DNA of 64,000 nt from Bradyrhizobium sp. ORS 285 (GCF_900176205.1 NZ_LT859959.1:5973001-6037000); one strand, 5' to 3'; shown: positions 37,248 to 46,153, counted from the stretch's first letter. Notes: a model not told the origin generated them from the letters alone. A program made the numbers and translations.

Positions 37248-38480
37248 TTAGGCCGGCCGCCGCAGCCCGAGCCGCGCCTTGACTTCGGCGACCTTGGCGC
37301 GGCTCACCGGCACGCGCGGCTTGGACGGGCCGTCCAGCTCGATGATCGCGCCCTCGCCTTCCTTGCCGACGAAGGTCACGTGCTCGATCGCGACGATGTG
37401 ACTCCGATGCACGCGGATGAAGCGGCCGGGATCGAGCTGGGCCTCGGCCTCGGAGATCGACCACGGGCACATCCGCTCGCGGGTGCCGTCGTGCACTCGG
37501 GTGTAGTGCGCGTCGGCGCGGACGCTGCGGACATCGCCGGCGTCGATAAAGTGGGTGCCATTGGCGCCTTCGAGCGGCAGCCGCACGGCTGCGATGCGTG
37601 GCGGCTGGCCGATGCCGCCGAGCGGCGCGGCGGTGATGCGGGTGGACGCGATGGTCTCGACGGGTTCTGCAGGCGACGGCGCAGCGGATTGCGCTGGCGG
37701 CGGCATGGCCGGCTCAGGCGCCAGTTCAGGGGCGGGCTCGGCCAACACCGTTGCCGGCTGCGACGCGCGATGCGGCTCCGGCACCAGTGACAGCAGGAAG
37801 CCTGCGGCGACGACAAAACACAGCACGGCGACCACGATCGCCAGCGCCTGCGGTGATGCCGCAAGCCCCGCGGCCTGATGATGGTGGCCCTCGCCGGCCG
37901 GCACCACATGCATGCCCAGCATCGCCGTATAATGCATGCCTGACACGGCAATGCCGAAGGCGAGCGCGCTGATGGCAAGCCGCAAGCCATCCTGCCGCGC
38001 CAGGAAGATGCGCAAGCCTCCGTAGGCGGCAACGATCGCAATCGCGACCGACAGCGCCACCAGCGCCGGGTCATGCGTCAGTCCAAAGCTTCCGGCGAGC
38101 CCGTGCATCCCGACATAATGCATGCTGGCGATGCCGGCGCCGAGCAGCAGCGCCGAGGGAATGACGCGCTTGGCCGAGGGATCACCGATGCTGACGAAGA
38201 ACAGCGAGATGCCGACGACGAGCGCGCAGATCAGGAAGGAGATGATGGTCGGCAGCACCAGATAGACGGCATCGGTGGGCATGGGCGCGGCCATCATGCC
38301 CACGAAATGCATCGTCCAGATGCCCACCGCCAGGATCGCCGCCGCGCCGGACAGCAGCACGCGCGGATTCGCTCCCGGCCCGCTGCGGATGCGCGCCGTC
38401 AGACTGAATCCGGTATAGCCACCCAGGCTCGCGATCACGACCGAGAGCGCGACGAGATAAGGATCGTATCCTTCGATCAT
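37248..38480 (-). CDS. coxC: CoxC-like MHYT-domain sensor with LytTR DNA-binding domain
   Basis: A 410-residue membrane-bound one-component regulator. The N-terminal about 240 residues are a seven-helix MHYT domain with the repeated motif MHFVGM, MHYVGMH and MHYTAML; the His/Met pairs are thought to bind a metal (copper) and sense a diatomic gas such as CO or O2. A Pro/Ala-rich linker (about 245-290) leads to a C-terminal LytTR domain (about 305-405: AHYTRVHDGTRERMCPWSIS, RFIRVHRSHIVAIEHVTFVG). CoxC and CoxH of A. carboxidovorans have this architecture. The ATG at 38480 starts the conserved YDPYLVALSVVIA. It lies directly upstream of coxM, hence the name; binding to DNA is inferred. Confidence 0.85.
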   Translation of the reverse strand: MIEGYDPYLVALSVVIASLGGYTGFSLTARIRSGPGANPRVLLSGAAAILAVGIWTMHFVGMMAAPMPTDAVYLVLPTIISFLICALVVGISLFFVSIGDPSAKRVIPSALLLGAGIASMHYVGMHGLAGSFGLTHDPALVALSVAIAIVAAYGGLRIFLARQDGLRLAISALAFGIAVSGMHYTAMLGMHVVPAGEGHHHQAAGLAASPQALAIVVAVLCFVVAAGFLLSLVPEPHRASQPATVLAEPAPELAPEPAMPPPAQSAAPSPAEPVETIASTRITAAPLGGIGQPPRIAAVRLPLEGANGTHFIDAGDVRSVRADAHYTRVHDGTRERMCPWSISEAEAQLDPGRFIRVHRSHIVAIEHVTFVGKEGEGAIIELDGPSKPRVPVSRAKVAEVKARLGLRRPA

Positions 38481-38898
38481 CCTTGCCGGCCGCCCGTCGC
38501 CACGGGCCAGCCTCCTCCCGGGAGAGGTTTTACAGGGGGCGGGCGGGGAATGACAACACAAGGCGGGGAGCGCGAGAGGGCGTGATGTCGCTGCGTGGCA
38601 GGACTGATGTGCGCGCAACATTTCGGTCGCGAAGTTGGGATTCGAGCTCTCACCGCGAAGACGATGCACTCCCCTCCCCCTTGCGGGGAGGGGTCGGGGG
38701 TGGGGGTCCACGCATTCCGCTCAAAGTGATGAGCTTCGACTCCGGTAAGGCATTTTGTCGGAAGTGAGTCTCACGGAATTCAGCGTCCGGAGACCCCCCG
38801 CAAGGGGGAGGGGAGCCGACTGCCCGTGTCGAGGGATGTGCGATCTTGCAATCAGAAAGCGTGCGGCTGACCTCCGCCAGCCACACGCGCTCACCCGG
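38481..38898. other. gene-free stretch upstream of coxC
   Basis: 418 bp without a convincing gene. The central part is the family E repeat at 38668-38816. The coxC promoter should lie between 38481 and about 38660; no clear consensus is visible. Confidence 0.55.
38668..38816. repeat. long inverted repeat, family E, second copy
   Basis: ACTCCCCTCCCCCTTGCGGG on the left face CCCGCAAGGGGGAGGGGAG on the right. The inner ends GGGGGTGGGGGTCC and GGACCCCC are lost or altered by an unrelated middle. Confidence 0.75.
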
Positions 38899-39501
38899 TC
38901 AGATGATCCCCGCCGCTACTTGGCTGCGCAGCCGCTCGAGGCTCAGCAGGGTCTCCGCGCATGCCGTGGCCACTTCGACGCCCTTGGTCGCAAAGTGCTT
39001 CCGGAAGAAATCGAAATGCGCCTGCGTCTCGTGGAATTGCTGCGGGGTCAGCACCGCCGAGAACACCGGCACCTCGGTGCGCAGCTGCACGTCCATCAAA
39101 GCCTTGATGACGGTGTCGGCGACGAATTCGTGGCGATAGATGCCGCCATCGACGACGAGGCCGGCAGCGACGATCGCGGTGTAGCGACGCGTCTTGGCGA
39201 GCAGTTGTGCATGCAGCGGGATCTCGAAAGAGCCCGGCACCTCGAAGATGTCGACGCGGTCGCGGGCAATGTGGCGTGCCTCGATCTCGTCGAGGAACGC
39301 CACGCGGCATTCGGCGACAACGTCGCGATGCCAGGCCGATTGCACGAAGGCGACCCGCTGCGGCTTGGCGAAGCGGGGATGCGCCGGCGCTGGCGGCCGC
39401 TCCTCGGGTGGTGAGGCGACCGGCGTCTCCGCCGGCGGCGCGGTTTCGGTGGTGGTGTCGATGGAGGTGGTGTCGATGGAGTCTTGCAGCATCTGATTCA
39501 T
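38899..39501 (-). CDS. ribH2: 6,7-dimethyl-8-ribityllumazine synthase, type II
   Basis: Condenses 5-amino-6-ribitylamino-uracil with dihydroxybutanone phosphate to make the lumazine precursor of riboflavin. The 200-residue protein has an acidic Pro-rich N-terminal extension of about 45 residues, then FVQSAWHRDVVAECRVAFLD, FEVPGSFEIPLHAQ and FSAVLTPQQFHE. The sequence fits the decameric type II (RibH2) enzymes of rhizobia and Brucella better than the icosahedral type I. GAGGAC precedes the ATG at 39501. An FMN riboswitch lies upstream, so the gene is controlled by flavin level. Confidence 0.92.
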   Translation of the reverse strand: MNQMLQDSIDTTSIDTTTETAPPAETPVASPPEERPPAPAHPRFAKPQRVAFVQSAWHRDVVAECRVAFLDEIEARHIARDRVDIFEVPGSFEIPLHAQLLAKTRRYTAIVAAGLVVDGGIYRHEFVADTVIKALMDVQLRTEVPVFSAVLTPQQFHETQAHFDFFRKHFATKGVEVATACAETLLSLERLRSQVAAGII

Positions 39502-39583
39502 GGTTGTCCTCGTTGAGAGACCAGAATCAGGGCACACGGAACGACGACGCCCCCACGCTGAATTGCGCGGGGTGCCGGGACCC

Positions 39584-39770
39584 GTTCTCTTTCATCCGGA
39601 CTTTAACCGTCGGCTTCGGAGTCACACCGAATCTGCTGACCCTTCTCTTCGAGGCGCGATCCGGAGAACGGGATTCTCCAGATCATGCGTTGTAGAGAAG
39701 GCGCTCGCGGGCTCGCGCTCTCGACCGAGACCGCTTACCGCCGGTGGGGAATTTCGCCCCGCCCTGAGAA
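39584..39770 (-). promoter_or_regulatory. FMN riboswitch (RFN element) of ribH2
   Basis: On the minus strand the conserved blocks occur in order: TTCTCAGGGCGGGG (P1/P2 start), AAATTCCCCACCGGCGGTA, AGCCCGCGAGCG, then GGTCAGCAGATTCGGTG, TGACTCCGAAGCCGACGG and TTAAAGTCCGGATGAAAGAG closing P1. An expanded variable arm lies between. It ends about 83 nt before the ribH2 ATG. FMN binding should reduce expression; GGGTCCCGGCACCCCG after P1 could be part of the expression platform. Confidence 0.92.
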
Positions 39771-40168
39771 CATGAGCCGCCCGGCTGGACGGCCCGCATG
39801 AACTATGCAGGCGCTCTTAGGCTGCGGCAAGGCCCGACGGCCGCAATCCACGAGGGCCGGCCATGCAGCCCGCGGCCGTCGTTCCTGCGGCAAAATCGGC
39901 CCAGCCGGCGCATTTGCGGCGATTCCGATTCCGTTTTGTTCTCGTTTGGCCATGATTCCACAGGCTGGACAGGAGTTGTGGACGAAGCGGTGTTTCGCTG
40001 TGGACGGACTCGCCCCCCCGTTGCGCAGATTCCGCAAATCACATCAGTTTGTCCTCGCACGCCCGGGGCACCTCCGGGGCTGCAAGCCAGGTCGCGAAGC
40101 GCCGTGAGGGCGCGGGCCGGGTCGCCGCGTATGTACCAACGAGATCAAGAAGACGAGGTCGAGACGGC
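39771..40168. other. gene-free control region between ribH2 riboswitch and the YbjN gene
   Basis: 398 bp holding the divergent promoters of the riboswitch transcript and of the gene at 40169. No gene or repeat family is recognisable. Three TGTGGA/TCCACA motifs lie within 39956-40006. Confidence 0.5.
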
Positions 40169-40669
40169 ATGTCCCTGCTCGAAAGCACTATCGATTCCGG
40201 AAATCATCCTTTGAGCGTCGTCGAGAACATCGCCGCCGACAACAACTGGATGTTCGAGCGCTCCGGCGAGGACGAGATCACGATCGCCTCCAAGGGCCAG
40301 TGGACCGACTACCAAATCTCCTTCACCTGGATGGGTGAGATCGAGGCGCTGCATCTGGCCTGCGCCTTCGACATGAAGATTCCGGAAGCGCGCCGCGCCG
40401 AGGTGCAGCGGCTGATCGCGGCCATCAACGAGCAGCTCTGGCTCGGCCATTTCGACATCTGGACCCACACCGGCATGGTGATGCACCGCCAGGCCCTGGT
40501 GCTGCCCGGCGGCATCACCGCCTCGGGTCCGCAATGCGAGAGCATGCTGGCCGGCGCCATCCACGCCTGCGAGCGCTATTTCCCGGCCTTCCAGTTCGTG
40601 GTGTGGGCCGGCAAGTCGACCCAGGAGGCCATGGCGGCGGCGCTGTTCGATACGGAAGGCGAGGCATAA
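40169..40669 (+). CDS. YbjN-family protein
   Basis: A 166-residue soluble protein of the YbjN/type III chaperone-like fold: an N-terminal helix (PLSVVENIAADNNWMFERSG), strands (ISFTWMGEIEALHLACAFDM), the helix RRAEVQRLIAAINEQLWLGH and the terminal helix HACERYFPAFQFVVWAGKST. YbjN proteins act as putative sensory or chaperone-like factors; overexpression in E. coli affects motility and stress. GAGG lies ahead of the ATG at 40169. In Rhizobiales the gene is typically next to proC, as here. The precise role is unknown. Confidence 0.8.
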   Translation: MSLLESTIDSGNHPLSVVENIAADNNWMFERSGEDEITIASKGQWTDYQISFTWMGEIEALHLACAFDMKIPEARRAEVQRLIAAINEQLWLGHFDIWTHTGMVMHRQALVLPGGITASGPQCESMLAGAIHACERYFPAFQFVVWAGKSTQEAMAAALFDTEGEA

Positions 40670-40692
40670 GCGGCCGGCGCCTCGACACACTC

Positions 40693-40825
40693 GGTGTCGT
40701 CCCGGCCTTGAGCCGGGATCCATACCGCGTGATATCGGCGTGGCGCGCGATGCTTGTCGCTCTGCCCTCGCTCCACTAGAACCGCCTGCGTTTATGGGTC
40801 CCGGCTTTCGCCGGGACGACAGTGG
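40693..40825. repeat. family C repeat, shortened copy, reaching the proC ribosome site
   Basis: Ends TGTCGTCCCGG and CGCCGGGACGACAGTGG match those of 9061-9220 and 42131-42290, but the middle is different and shorter. Its right end runs into the GGAG (40825-40828) used by proC. Confidence 0.65.
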
Positions 40826-40833
40826 AGTGCGTC

Positions 40834-41661
40834 GTGGCTTCAGCGGACAACAACCTGCTTCATCACTTCACCGGCACGATCGTGCTCGCCGGCGCCGGCA
40901 AGATGGGCGGGGCGATGCTGACCGGCTGGCTGGCTGGTGGCCTCGATCCCAAGCGTGTCGTCGTGATCGAGCCGATGCCGTCGGCGGAGATTACGGCGCT
41001 GGCGGCCAGGGGCGTCCGGCTCAATCCGACGGATGCCGCGCCGGCTGAGGTCGTCATTCTCGCCGTCAAGCCGCAGATGTTCCGCGACGCCGGGCCGGCG
41101 CTGAAATCCTGGGTGGGCGACGCCACGCTGGTGCTGTCCATCATGGCCGGCACGACGATCGCGAGCCTGCAGCAGGTCGTGGGCGGCGCTGTCGTCCGCG
41201 CGATGCCGAACACGCCGGCCGCGATCGGCCGCGGCATCACGGTCGCGGTGCCCGCCGCCAATGTCAGCACCGCGCAGCGCGCGCTGACCGATGCGCTGCT
41301 GCGCGCGACGGGTGGCATCGAGTGGGTCGACGACGAGGCGCTCATGGATGCGGTCACCGCCGTATCCGGCTCCGGCCCCGCATATGTGTTCCTGCTCGCC
41401 GAGGAGCTGGCCCGCGCCGGCGTCGCCGCCGGCCTGCCCGAGGCACTGGCCACCAAACTCGCCCGCGACACGGTCTCGGGCGCCGGCGAGCTGCTGCGTC
41501 AGTCGGAGTTGCCATCGGCGACCTTGCGGCAGAACGTCACCTCGCCCGGCGGCACGACCGCAGCCGCGCTGTCGGTGCTGATGGCCGGTGACGGCTTCCA
41601 GCCGCTGCTGGAGCGCGCGGTGGCGGCCGCGACAGCACGGTCGAAGGAATTGGCGAAGTAG
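40834..41661 (+). CDS. proC: pyrroline-5-carboxylate reductase
   Basis: Catalyses the last step of proline synthesis, reducing pyrroline-5-carboxylate with NAD(P)H. The 275-residue protein has the Rossmann motif VLAGAGKMGGAMLTGWLAGG near the N-terminus, VRAMPNTPAAIGRGITVAVP, and the substrate-binding signature SGSGPAYVFLLAEEL, then NVTSPGGTTAAAL. The GTG at 40834 (GGAG at 40825-40828) is preferred to the in-frame GTG at 40822, which lacks a ribosome site and lies within the repeat. It follows the YbjN gene. Confidence 0.95.
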   Translation: MASADNNLLHHFTGTIVLAGAGKMGGAMLTGWLAGGLDPKRVVVIEPMPSAEITALAARGVRLNPTDAAPAEVVILAVKPQMFRDAGPALKSWVGDATLVLSIMAGTTIASLQQVVGGAVVRAMPNTPAAIGRGITVAVPAANVSTAQRALTDALLRATGGIEWVDDEALMDAVTAVSGSGPAYVFLLAEELARAGVAAGLPEALATKLARDTVSGAGELLRQSELPSATLRQNVTSPGGTTAAALSVLMAGDGFQPLLERAVAAATARSKELAK

Positions 41662-41680
41662 CCGGCAGCGCCGCAGCTGC

Positions 41681-41718
41681 CACCCTCCCCTCGAGGGTGC
41701 CCTCCAGGGCAGGGTGAA
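41681..41718. repeat. hairpin repeat between convergent genes
   Basis: CACCCTCCCCTCGAGGGTG followed by CCCTCCAGGGCAGGGTG; resembles the element inside uvrB. Placed between proC and the convergent thioesterase gene, it could end both transcripts. Confidence 0.5.
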
Positions 41719-42114
41719 CTAAGGCACCGCGAAGCGCTTCTTGAACTGCTCGACATTGATCAGGCCGCGGCCATGGCGGCCACCGCCGATCTTCACATCG
41801 CCATGATAGGCCTCGACGCTGAAGCGGATGACGCGGCGCTCGACCTCGATCACTTCGGCCACGGTGCGGATGGTGGCCCCCACCGGCGACGCCGCGAGAT
41901 GGCGGATGTTGACCTCGGTGCCGACGGTGACCCAGCCCGGCGGCAACATCGGCTTGATGGCGTCGCCCGACGTCATCTCCATCTCCAGGATCATCATCGG
42001 CGTCGCATAGACCATCGGCATATCAGGCACGAAATGCCCGACCGTGCGCTCCGGCGGCACGACCAGCAGACGCTCGGCGCGCATGCCCGGCTTGATGAAG
42101 TCACGTGCGTCCAT
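41719..42114 (-). CDS. FlK-like hot-dog thioesterase
   Basis: A 131-residue hot-dog-fold protein. YATPMMILEMEMTSGDAIKP and VGTEVNIRHLAASPVGATIR match the fluoroacetyl-CoA thioesterase (FlK) group, with the Thr, Glu and His expected of the catalytic triad. Most members act on other acyl-CoA esters, so fluoroacetate is not implied. GGAGCACCC lies upstream of the ATG at 42114. A family C repeat separates it from the upstream tautomerase gene. Co-transcription is possible. Confidence 0.8.
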   Translation of the reverse strand: MDARDFIKPGMRAERLLVVPPERTVGHFVPDMPMVYATPMMILEMEMTSGDAIKPMLPPGWVTVGTEVNIRHLAASPVGATIRTVAEVIEVERRVIRFSVEAYHGDVKIGGGRHGRGLINVEQFKKRFAVP

Positions 42115-42130
42115 GGGTGCTCCGAATTCC

Positions 42131-42290
42131 GCTGTCGTCCCGGACAAGCTGCGACGCGCGAAGCGCGGCGTGGCGCCGATCCGGGACCCATACGCCGCGC
42201 CGGTCGTGACGGGCAAAAAGCCAATGACCAGCGTGCCTTGAACCGCTCCCTGGGGATATGGGTCCCGGCGTTCGCCGGGACGACAGCGGT
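42131..42290. repeat. 160-bp dispersed repeat, family C
   Basis: Near full-length match to 9061-9220, with complementary ends GTCGTCCCGG and CGCCGGGACGAC. Lies between the thioesterase and tautomerase genes. Confidence 0.8.
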
Positions 42291-42329
42291 GAATGGCGAT
42301 GGCCACGCTCCGCCGGTGCGGCGTCTGGG

Positions 42330-42533
42330 CTACTTCTTCTGCTCGGCCAGGCGCTCGACGAAGGTCTTGCCGCCCTTCATCTTGTGGGTCAGCGGCGCCT
42401 CGTTGATCTGGATGACGACGGCTTCGGGGTCGACGCCGAGATGCGTCACCAGCGCCTTGCTGATGTCGCGCATCATGTTGGTCTTCTGCTCTTCGGTCCG
42501 GCCGGCGGCCATGTTGATGGTGATCTCGGGCAT
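42330..42533 (-). CDS. 4-oxalocrotonate tautomerase-family protein
   Basis: A 67-residue protein that begins M-P-E-I-T-I, so that after removal of Met the catalytic Pro1 is exposed, as in all active tautomerases of this superfamily. ALVTHLGVDPEAVVIQINEA and the lysine/arginine-rich end fit the hexameric 4-OT type. AGGAG precedes the ATG at 42533. The substrate is unknown; family members isomerise 2-hydroxymuconate or dehalogenate small acids. It has no catabolic neighbours. Confidence 0.9.
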   Translation of the reverse strand: MPEITINMAAGRTEEQKTNMMRDISKALVTHLGVDPEAVVIQINEAPLTHKMKGGKTFVERLAEQKK

Positions 42534-42586
42534 TGAGTTTCTCCTTGTATCTCTCGTCGTTCTTACGATTGGCTCGTGAGTAAGAT

Positions 42587-42683
42587 CGTCATCGCGAGGA
42601 GCGAAGCGACGAAGCGATCCAGGGCTGCTCCGAAAGATCGTTCTACCTAGCCCCTGGATTGCTTCGCTTCGCTCGCAATGACG
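42587..42683. repeat. dispersed repeat, family D
   Basis: Begins CGTCATCGCGAGGAGCGAAG and ends GCTTCGCTCGCAATGACG; related to 32608-32722. Lies between hisS and the tautomerase gene. Confidence 0.75.
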
Positions 42684-42749
42684 TAACAAATCAACGGCGC
42701 CGTTTGACATGATGGATGCGCGGGTCAAGCCCGCGCATGACGAGTATCC

Positions 42750-44348
42750 CTACCCCCAGCTCACATCATGGCGCGCGAGCACCTCGCGGACCGCGGCGAC
42801 GAGTTCGTCCTCCTTGGCCGAGAATTGCGCCGGGCGGCTCTCGCGCCATTCCTGGTTGGAGGCGATCGCGGCCGCGGCCTTGGCGCCCTCAATCAGGTCC
42901 TTGATCTGGACCTCGCCGCGCGCCTTCTCGTCCGAGCCCTGGATGATGACGCAGGGCGCGTTGCGGCGGTCGGCATATTTGAGCTGGTTGCCCATGTTCT
43001 TCGGGTTGCCGAGATAGAGCTCGGCGCGGATGCCATGGCCGCGCAGGGTCGAGACCATCTTCTGATAGTCGGCGACGCGATCGCGATCGAACACGGTGAC
43101 GACCACGGGGCCGAAGGCGGGGCGCGTGTCGAGCTTGCCGAGCAAGGTCAGCGCCGCCTGCAGCCGCGACACGCCGATCGAGAACCCGGTCGCCGGCACC
43201 GGCTCGCCGCGGAAGCGCGAGACCAGACCATCATAACGGCCGCCACCGCCGACCGAGCCGAACACCACCGGCTGGCCCTTCTCGTTCGGGATCGCGGCCA
43301 GCAGCTGCGCCTCGAACACCGGGCCCGTGTAGTATTCGAGACCGCGCACGACCGATGGATCGACCATGATCTGGCTGTGATAGCCGGCGGCATCGACCAG
43401 ACGCGCGATCTCGACGAGCTCGTTCAGGCCGTCGACCGCGAGCTTCGAGTCGGCAAAGGTCTCGCGCAGCATGTCCACGATGCGGCGCGCGATGTCGTAC
43501 TCATTCTCCTTGCGATCGGTATCGCCGGCGAGTCGCTGCGCGACATCCTTGTCGCCGGAATAGGCGAGCGTCGGCGGCGCGACCAGGGAGCGCGCATTGA
43601 CGAAGGTCTCGATCTTCCTGATCTGCGTCTCGTCGAGTCCGGCGCCCTTGGTGAAGTCACCGCTCTCGTCCTTGCGGCCAGCGCCCAGCAGCTCGCGCAC
43701 GCCGCGCTCGCCGAGACGGTCGAGCTTGTCGATCGCGCGCAGCACCGTCAGGCGGCGGCCGATGTTCTCGTCGCCACCAAGGCCGATCGCCTCCATCACG
43801 CCGTCGAGCACCTTGCGATTGTTGACCTTGATCGCGTAGTCGCCGCGCGCAATACCGAGTGCCTCCAAGGTATCGGCCGCCATCATGCACATCTCGGCAT
43901 CCGCCGCCGGCGAAGCCGAGCCGACGGTGTCGGCGTCGAACTGCATGAACTGGCGGAAACGGCCGGGGCCGGGCTTTTCGTTGCGGAAGACGTAGCCGGA
44001 GCGGTAGCTGCGATAGGGCAGCACCAGGCCGTCGGTGCCGTAACGCTCGCCGACATAGCGCGCGAGCGGCGCGGTGAGGTCGTAGCGCAGCGAGATCCAC
44101 TGCTCGTCATCGTCCTGGAACGAGAACACGCCCTCGTTCGGGCGGTCCTGGTCCGGCAGGAACTTGCCGAGCGCGTCGGTGTATTCGAACGCCGGCGTCT
44201 CCACCGGCTCAAAGCCGTAGCGCTCGTAGACAACGCGGATCTTCTCGACCATCTCGCGCGTCGCCGCGATCGCCGCGGGGCCGCGATCCTCGAGCCCGCG
44301 CGGCAGCCGCGCCTTCAGCTTCTGGGGTTTCTTGGGTTTGTCGGACAT
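42750..44348 (-). CDS. hisS: histidyl-tRNA synthetase
   Basis: Class II synthetase charging tRNA-His. The 532-residue protein (E. coli has 424) has motif 1 around [20 protein letters not shown], motif 2 ([16 protein letters not shown] type: [20 protein letters not shown]), the histidine-binding [13 protein letters not shown] and motif 3 (GFSIGVSRL). Insertions after about residue 210 ([20 protein letters not shown]) match the divergent alphaproteobacterial HisRS, which is known to charge a tRNA-His lacking the usual G-1. The ATG at 44348 was chosen; the longer frame is repeat-derived. Confidence 0.95.
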   Translation of the reverse strand: MSDKPKKPQKLKARLPRGLEDRGPAAIAATREMVEKIRVVYERYGFEPVETPAFEYTDALGKFLPDQDRPNEGVFSFQDDDEQWISLRYDLTAPLARYVGERYGTDGLVLPYRSYRSGYVFRNEKPGPGRFRQFMQFDADTVGSASPAADAEMCMMAADTLEALGIARGDYAIKVNNRKVLDGVMEAIGLGGDENIGRRLTVLRAIDKLDRLGERGVRELLGAGRKDESGDFTKGAGLDETQIRKIETFVNARSLVAPPTLAYSGDKDVAQRLAGDTDRKENEYDIARRIVDMLRETFADSKLAVDGLNELVEIARLVDAAGYHSQIMVDPSVVRGLEYYTGPVFEAQLLAAIPNEKGQPVVFGSVGGGGRYDGLVSRFRGEPVPATGFSIGVSRLQAALTLLGKLDTRPAFGPVVVTVFDRDRVADYQKMVSTLRGHGIRAELYLGNPKNMGNQLKYADRRNAPCVIIQGSDEKARGEVQIKDLIEGAKAAAAIASNQEWRESRPAQFSAKEDELVAAVREVLARHDVSWG

Positions 44349-44351
44349 GGG

Positions 44352-44465
44352 ACTCGACACGTAGGGTGGGCAAAGCGCAGCGTGCCCACCGTGGGTGACA
44401 AACACCGCAGCGGTGGGCACGGCCCGCTTCGCGGTCCTTTGCCCACCCTACGGGATGGAATGCGT
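44352..44465. repeat. REP-like inverted pair upstream of hisS
   Basis: Begins CGTAGGGTGGGCAAAG and ends CTTTGCCCACCCTACGG, with inner hairpins GGTGGGCA/TGCCCACC. GTAGG feet face outward, unlike the pair at 6581-6653. The tail at 44446-44465 is shared with that pair (18 of 20). Confidence 0.7.
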
Positions 44466-44586
44466 TGAAGGGTTGGTAGCAGCCAGGGCGGGGGGCGGCA
44501 ACCCGAAGGGCGGGTTGGGCGACCACGCATCATATTGGTCACTCATGCCCAATGAGAGGCAGGATGTTTGCTCACCGGCGGTGGGC

Positions 44587-44687
44587 GCCCCTCCCCCTTG
44601 CGGGGAGGGGTTGGGGGTGGGGGTCCCAGCAAAGACTGCCCGTGTGGACCCCCACCCCCGACCCCTCCCCGCAAGGGGGAGGGGAGT
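44587..44687. repeat. 101-bp inverted repeat, family E, third copy
   Basis: CCCCTCCCCCTTGCGGGGAG on the left and CTCCCCGCAAGGGGGAGGGG on the right, with inner GGGGGTGGGGGTCC/GGACCCCCACCCCC. Almost perfectly palindromic. It accounts for most of the hisS-ilvE gap. Confidence 0.85.
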
Positions 44688-44759
44688 CGACCGTCATCGC
44701 GGCTCGACGGTGCCCAGAAATTTACCTAAGGGCGCCCTGCCCCTACTTCACTACAGCCC

Positions 44760-45839
44760 CTACTTCACATCTCTGATCCACTGGTGCGGGTCCGGGGTGC
44801 GGCCGTATTGGATGTCCACCAGCTGCTTGCGCAGGCCCATGGCGACCGGGCCGGCGTCGCCGCCGTTGATCAGCACGTCGCCGCTGACCGAGCGCACCTT
44901 GCCGATCGGCGAGATCACCGCGGCGGTGCCGCAGGCGAACGCCTCTTTCAACTTGCCGCTCTTGGCATCCGCGCGCCACTGGTCGATCGAATAGGCCTCC
45001 TCGCGCACCTCGCGGCCGGCGTCGCGGGCCAGCTTGATGATGGAGTCGCGGGTGATGCCGGGCAGGATGGTGCCGAGCGGCGGCGTCGACAGCGAGCCGT
45101 CGTCGAACACGAAGAACACGTTCATGCCGCCGAGCTCCTCGACATAGCGGCGCTCGATCGCATCCAGGAACACGACCTGGTCGCAGCCATGCTGGATCGC
45201 CTCGGCCTGCGCCTTCAGGCTCGCAGCATAGTTGCCGCCGCATTTGACTCCACCGGTGCCGCCGACCGCGGCGCGGGTGTAGTTCTCCGAGACCCAGATC
45301 GAGACCGGGGCCGGGCCGCCCTTGAAATAGGAGCCGACCGGCGAGGCGATCACCGCGAAGATGTATTCGGCCGACGGCTTCACGCCGAGGAACACCTCGT
45401 TGGCGATCATGAACGGGCGCAGATACAGGCTGCCCTCGCCGCCCGGGATCCAGGCGCGGTCGATGCGGACGAGCTGCTCGACCGCCTCGATGAAGACGCT
45501 CTCCGGCAGCTGCGCCATCGCCATGCGCTCGGCCGAATTCCAGAACCGCTTGGCGTTGGCGTCGGGGCGGAACAGGTTCACGCCGCCATCGTCGCGCTTG
45601 TAGGCCTTCAGCCCCTCGAAGATCTCCTGCGCGTAGTGCAGGACGGCAGCCGCCGGATCGAGCGGAAAGTTGGCGCGGGACTCGACGCGCGCGCTGTGCC
45701 AGCCCTTGTCCTGGCTGTACTGGACCACGGCCATGTGATCGGTGAACACGCGGCCGAAGCCGGGGTTGGCGAGCTTGGCCGCCCGCTCCTGGTCGGAGGT
45801 CGGGTTCACCGAAGGCCTAATGTCGAATGTCAAAGTCAT
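44760..45839 (-). CDS. ilvE: branched-chain amino acid aminotransferase
   Basis: PLP enzyme that makes leucine, isoleucine and valine from their keto acids. The 359-residue length and motifs place it in the BCAT type with GLKAYKRDDGGVNLFRP near residue 77, the PLP lysine K199 in GGVKCGGNYAASLKA, and EELGGMNVFFVFDDG. The sequence around residue 250 (TPPLGTILPGITRDSIIKLA) is conserved. The ATG at 45839 is supported by GGGGGAAGCAAGG upstream. Divergent, 347 bp away, is a MarR-type regulator. Confidence 0.95.
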   Translation of the reverse strand: MTLTFDIRPSVNPTSDQERAAKLANPGFGRVFTDHMAVVQYSQDKGWHSARVESRANFPLDPAAAVLHYAQEIFEGLKAYKRDDGGVNLFRPDANAKRFWNSAERMAMAQLPESVFIEAVEQLVRIDRAWIPGGEGSLYLRPFMIANEVFLGVKPSAEYIFAVIASPVGSYFKGGPAPVSIWVSENYTRAAVGGTGGVKCGGNYAASLKAQAEAIQHGCDQVVFLDAIERRYVEELGGMNVFFVFDDGSLSTPPLGTILPGITRDSIIKLARDAGREVREEAYSIDQWRADAKSGKLKEAFACGTAAVISPIGKVRSVSGDVLINGGDAGPVAMGLRKQLVDIQYGRTPDPHQWIRDVK

Positions 45840-46110
45840 GTCCTTGCTTCCCCCGCTCTGATCGCCATTCGCGAGTTCTGGCGCCGACCCGTCCGATCGG
45901 GCCAGTCGGCTTTTGAATTTCGGACCTGCCGTGGGCCGGCTGTCGAGCCGGTCGCCGGGCAAGCGTGCCACCACAGGACATGCTTTTGCGCCCCGCGGAA
46001 GTCCAGTATGGTTTGCCGAAATGCCGCTCGACATCACACGGTTGTTGGATACGTCGCCAAGGGTTGCCCGTCCGGGTTGCTTTCGGCCCGTTCAGACACG
46101 TCTTGAGACG
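45840..46110. other. intergenic region upstream of ilvE
   Basis: No gene or repeat recognised. Contains the ilvE promoter. The part beyond 46110 holds the inverted repeat listed next. Confidence 0.5.
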
Positions 46111-46153
46111 ATCACCCGCCGATGAAACGATCTAAAATTTCGTGGCGGGTGAT
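46111..46153. promoter_or_regulatory. inverted repeat upstream of the marR-type gene
   Basis: ATCACCCGCC (46111-46120) and GGCGGGTGAT (46144-46153) form perfect 10-bp arms around a 23-bp centre that itself has GAAA/TTTC symmetry. It lies 34 bp before the ATG of the regulator and could be its operator. A factor-independent terminator is less likely, as no T-run follows. Confidence 0.5.

Noticed and set aside
39956..40006. Cluster of TGTGGA/TCCACA motifs as a replication origin or DnaA boxes
   Set aside because: They lack the full 9-bp DnaA consensus, there is no AT-rich unwinding region, and no dnaA/dnaN/parAB genes are nearby.
42750..44420. Longer HisS start upstream at 44420
   Set aside because: The added residues are encoded by the REP-like repeat upstream of hisS; the ATG at 44348 begins the family-like N-terminus.
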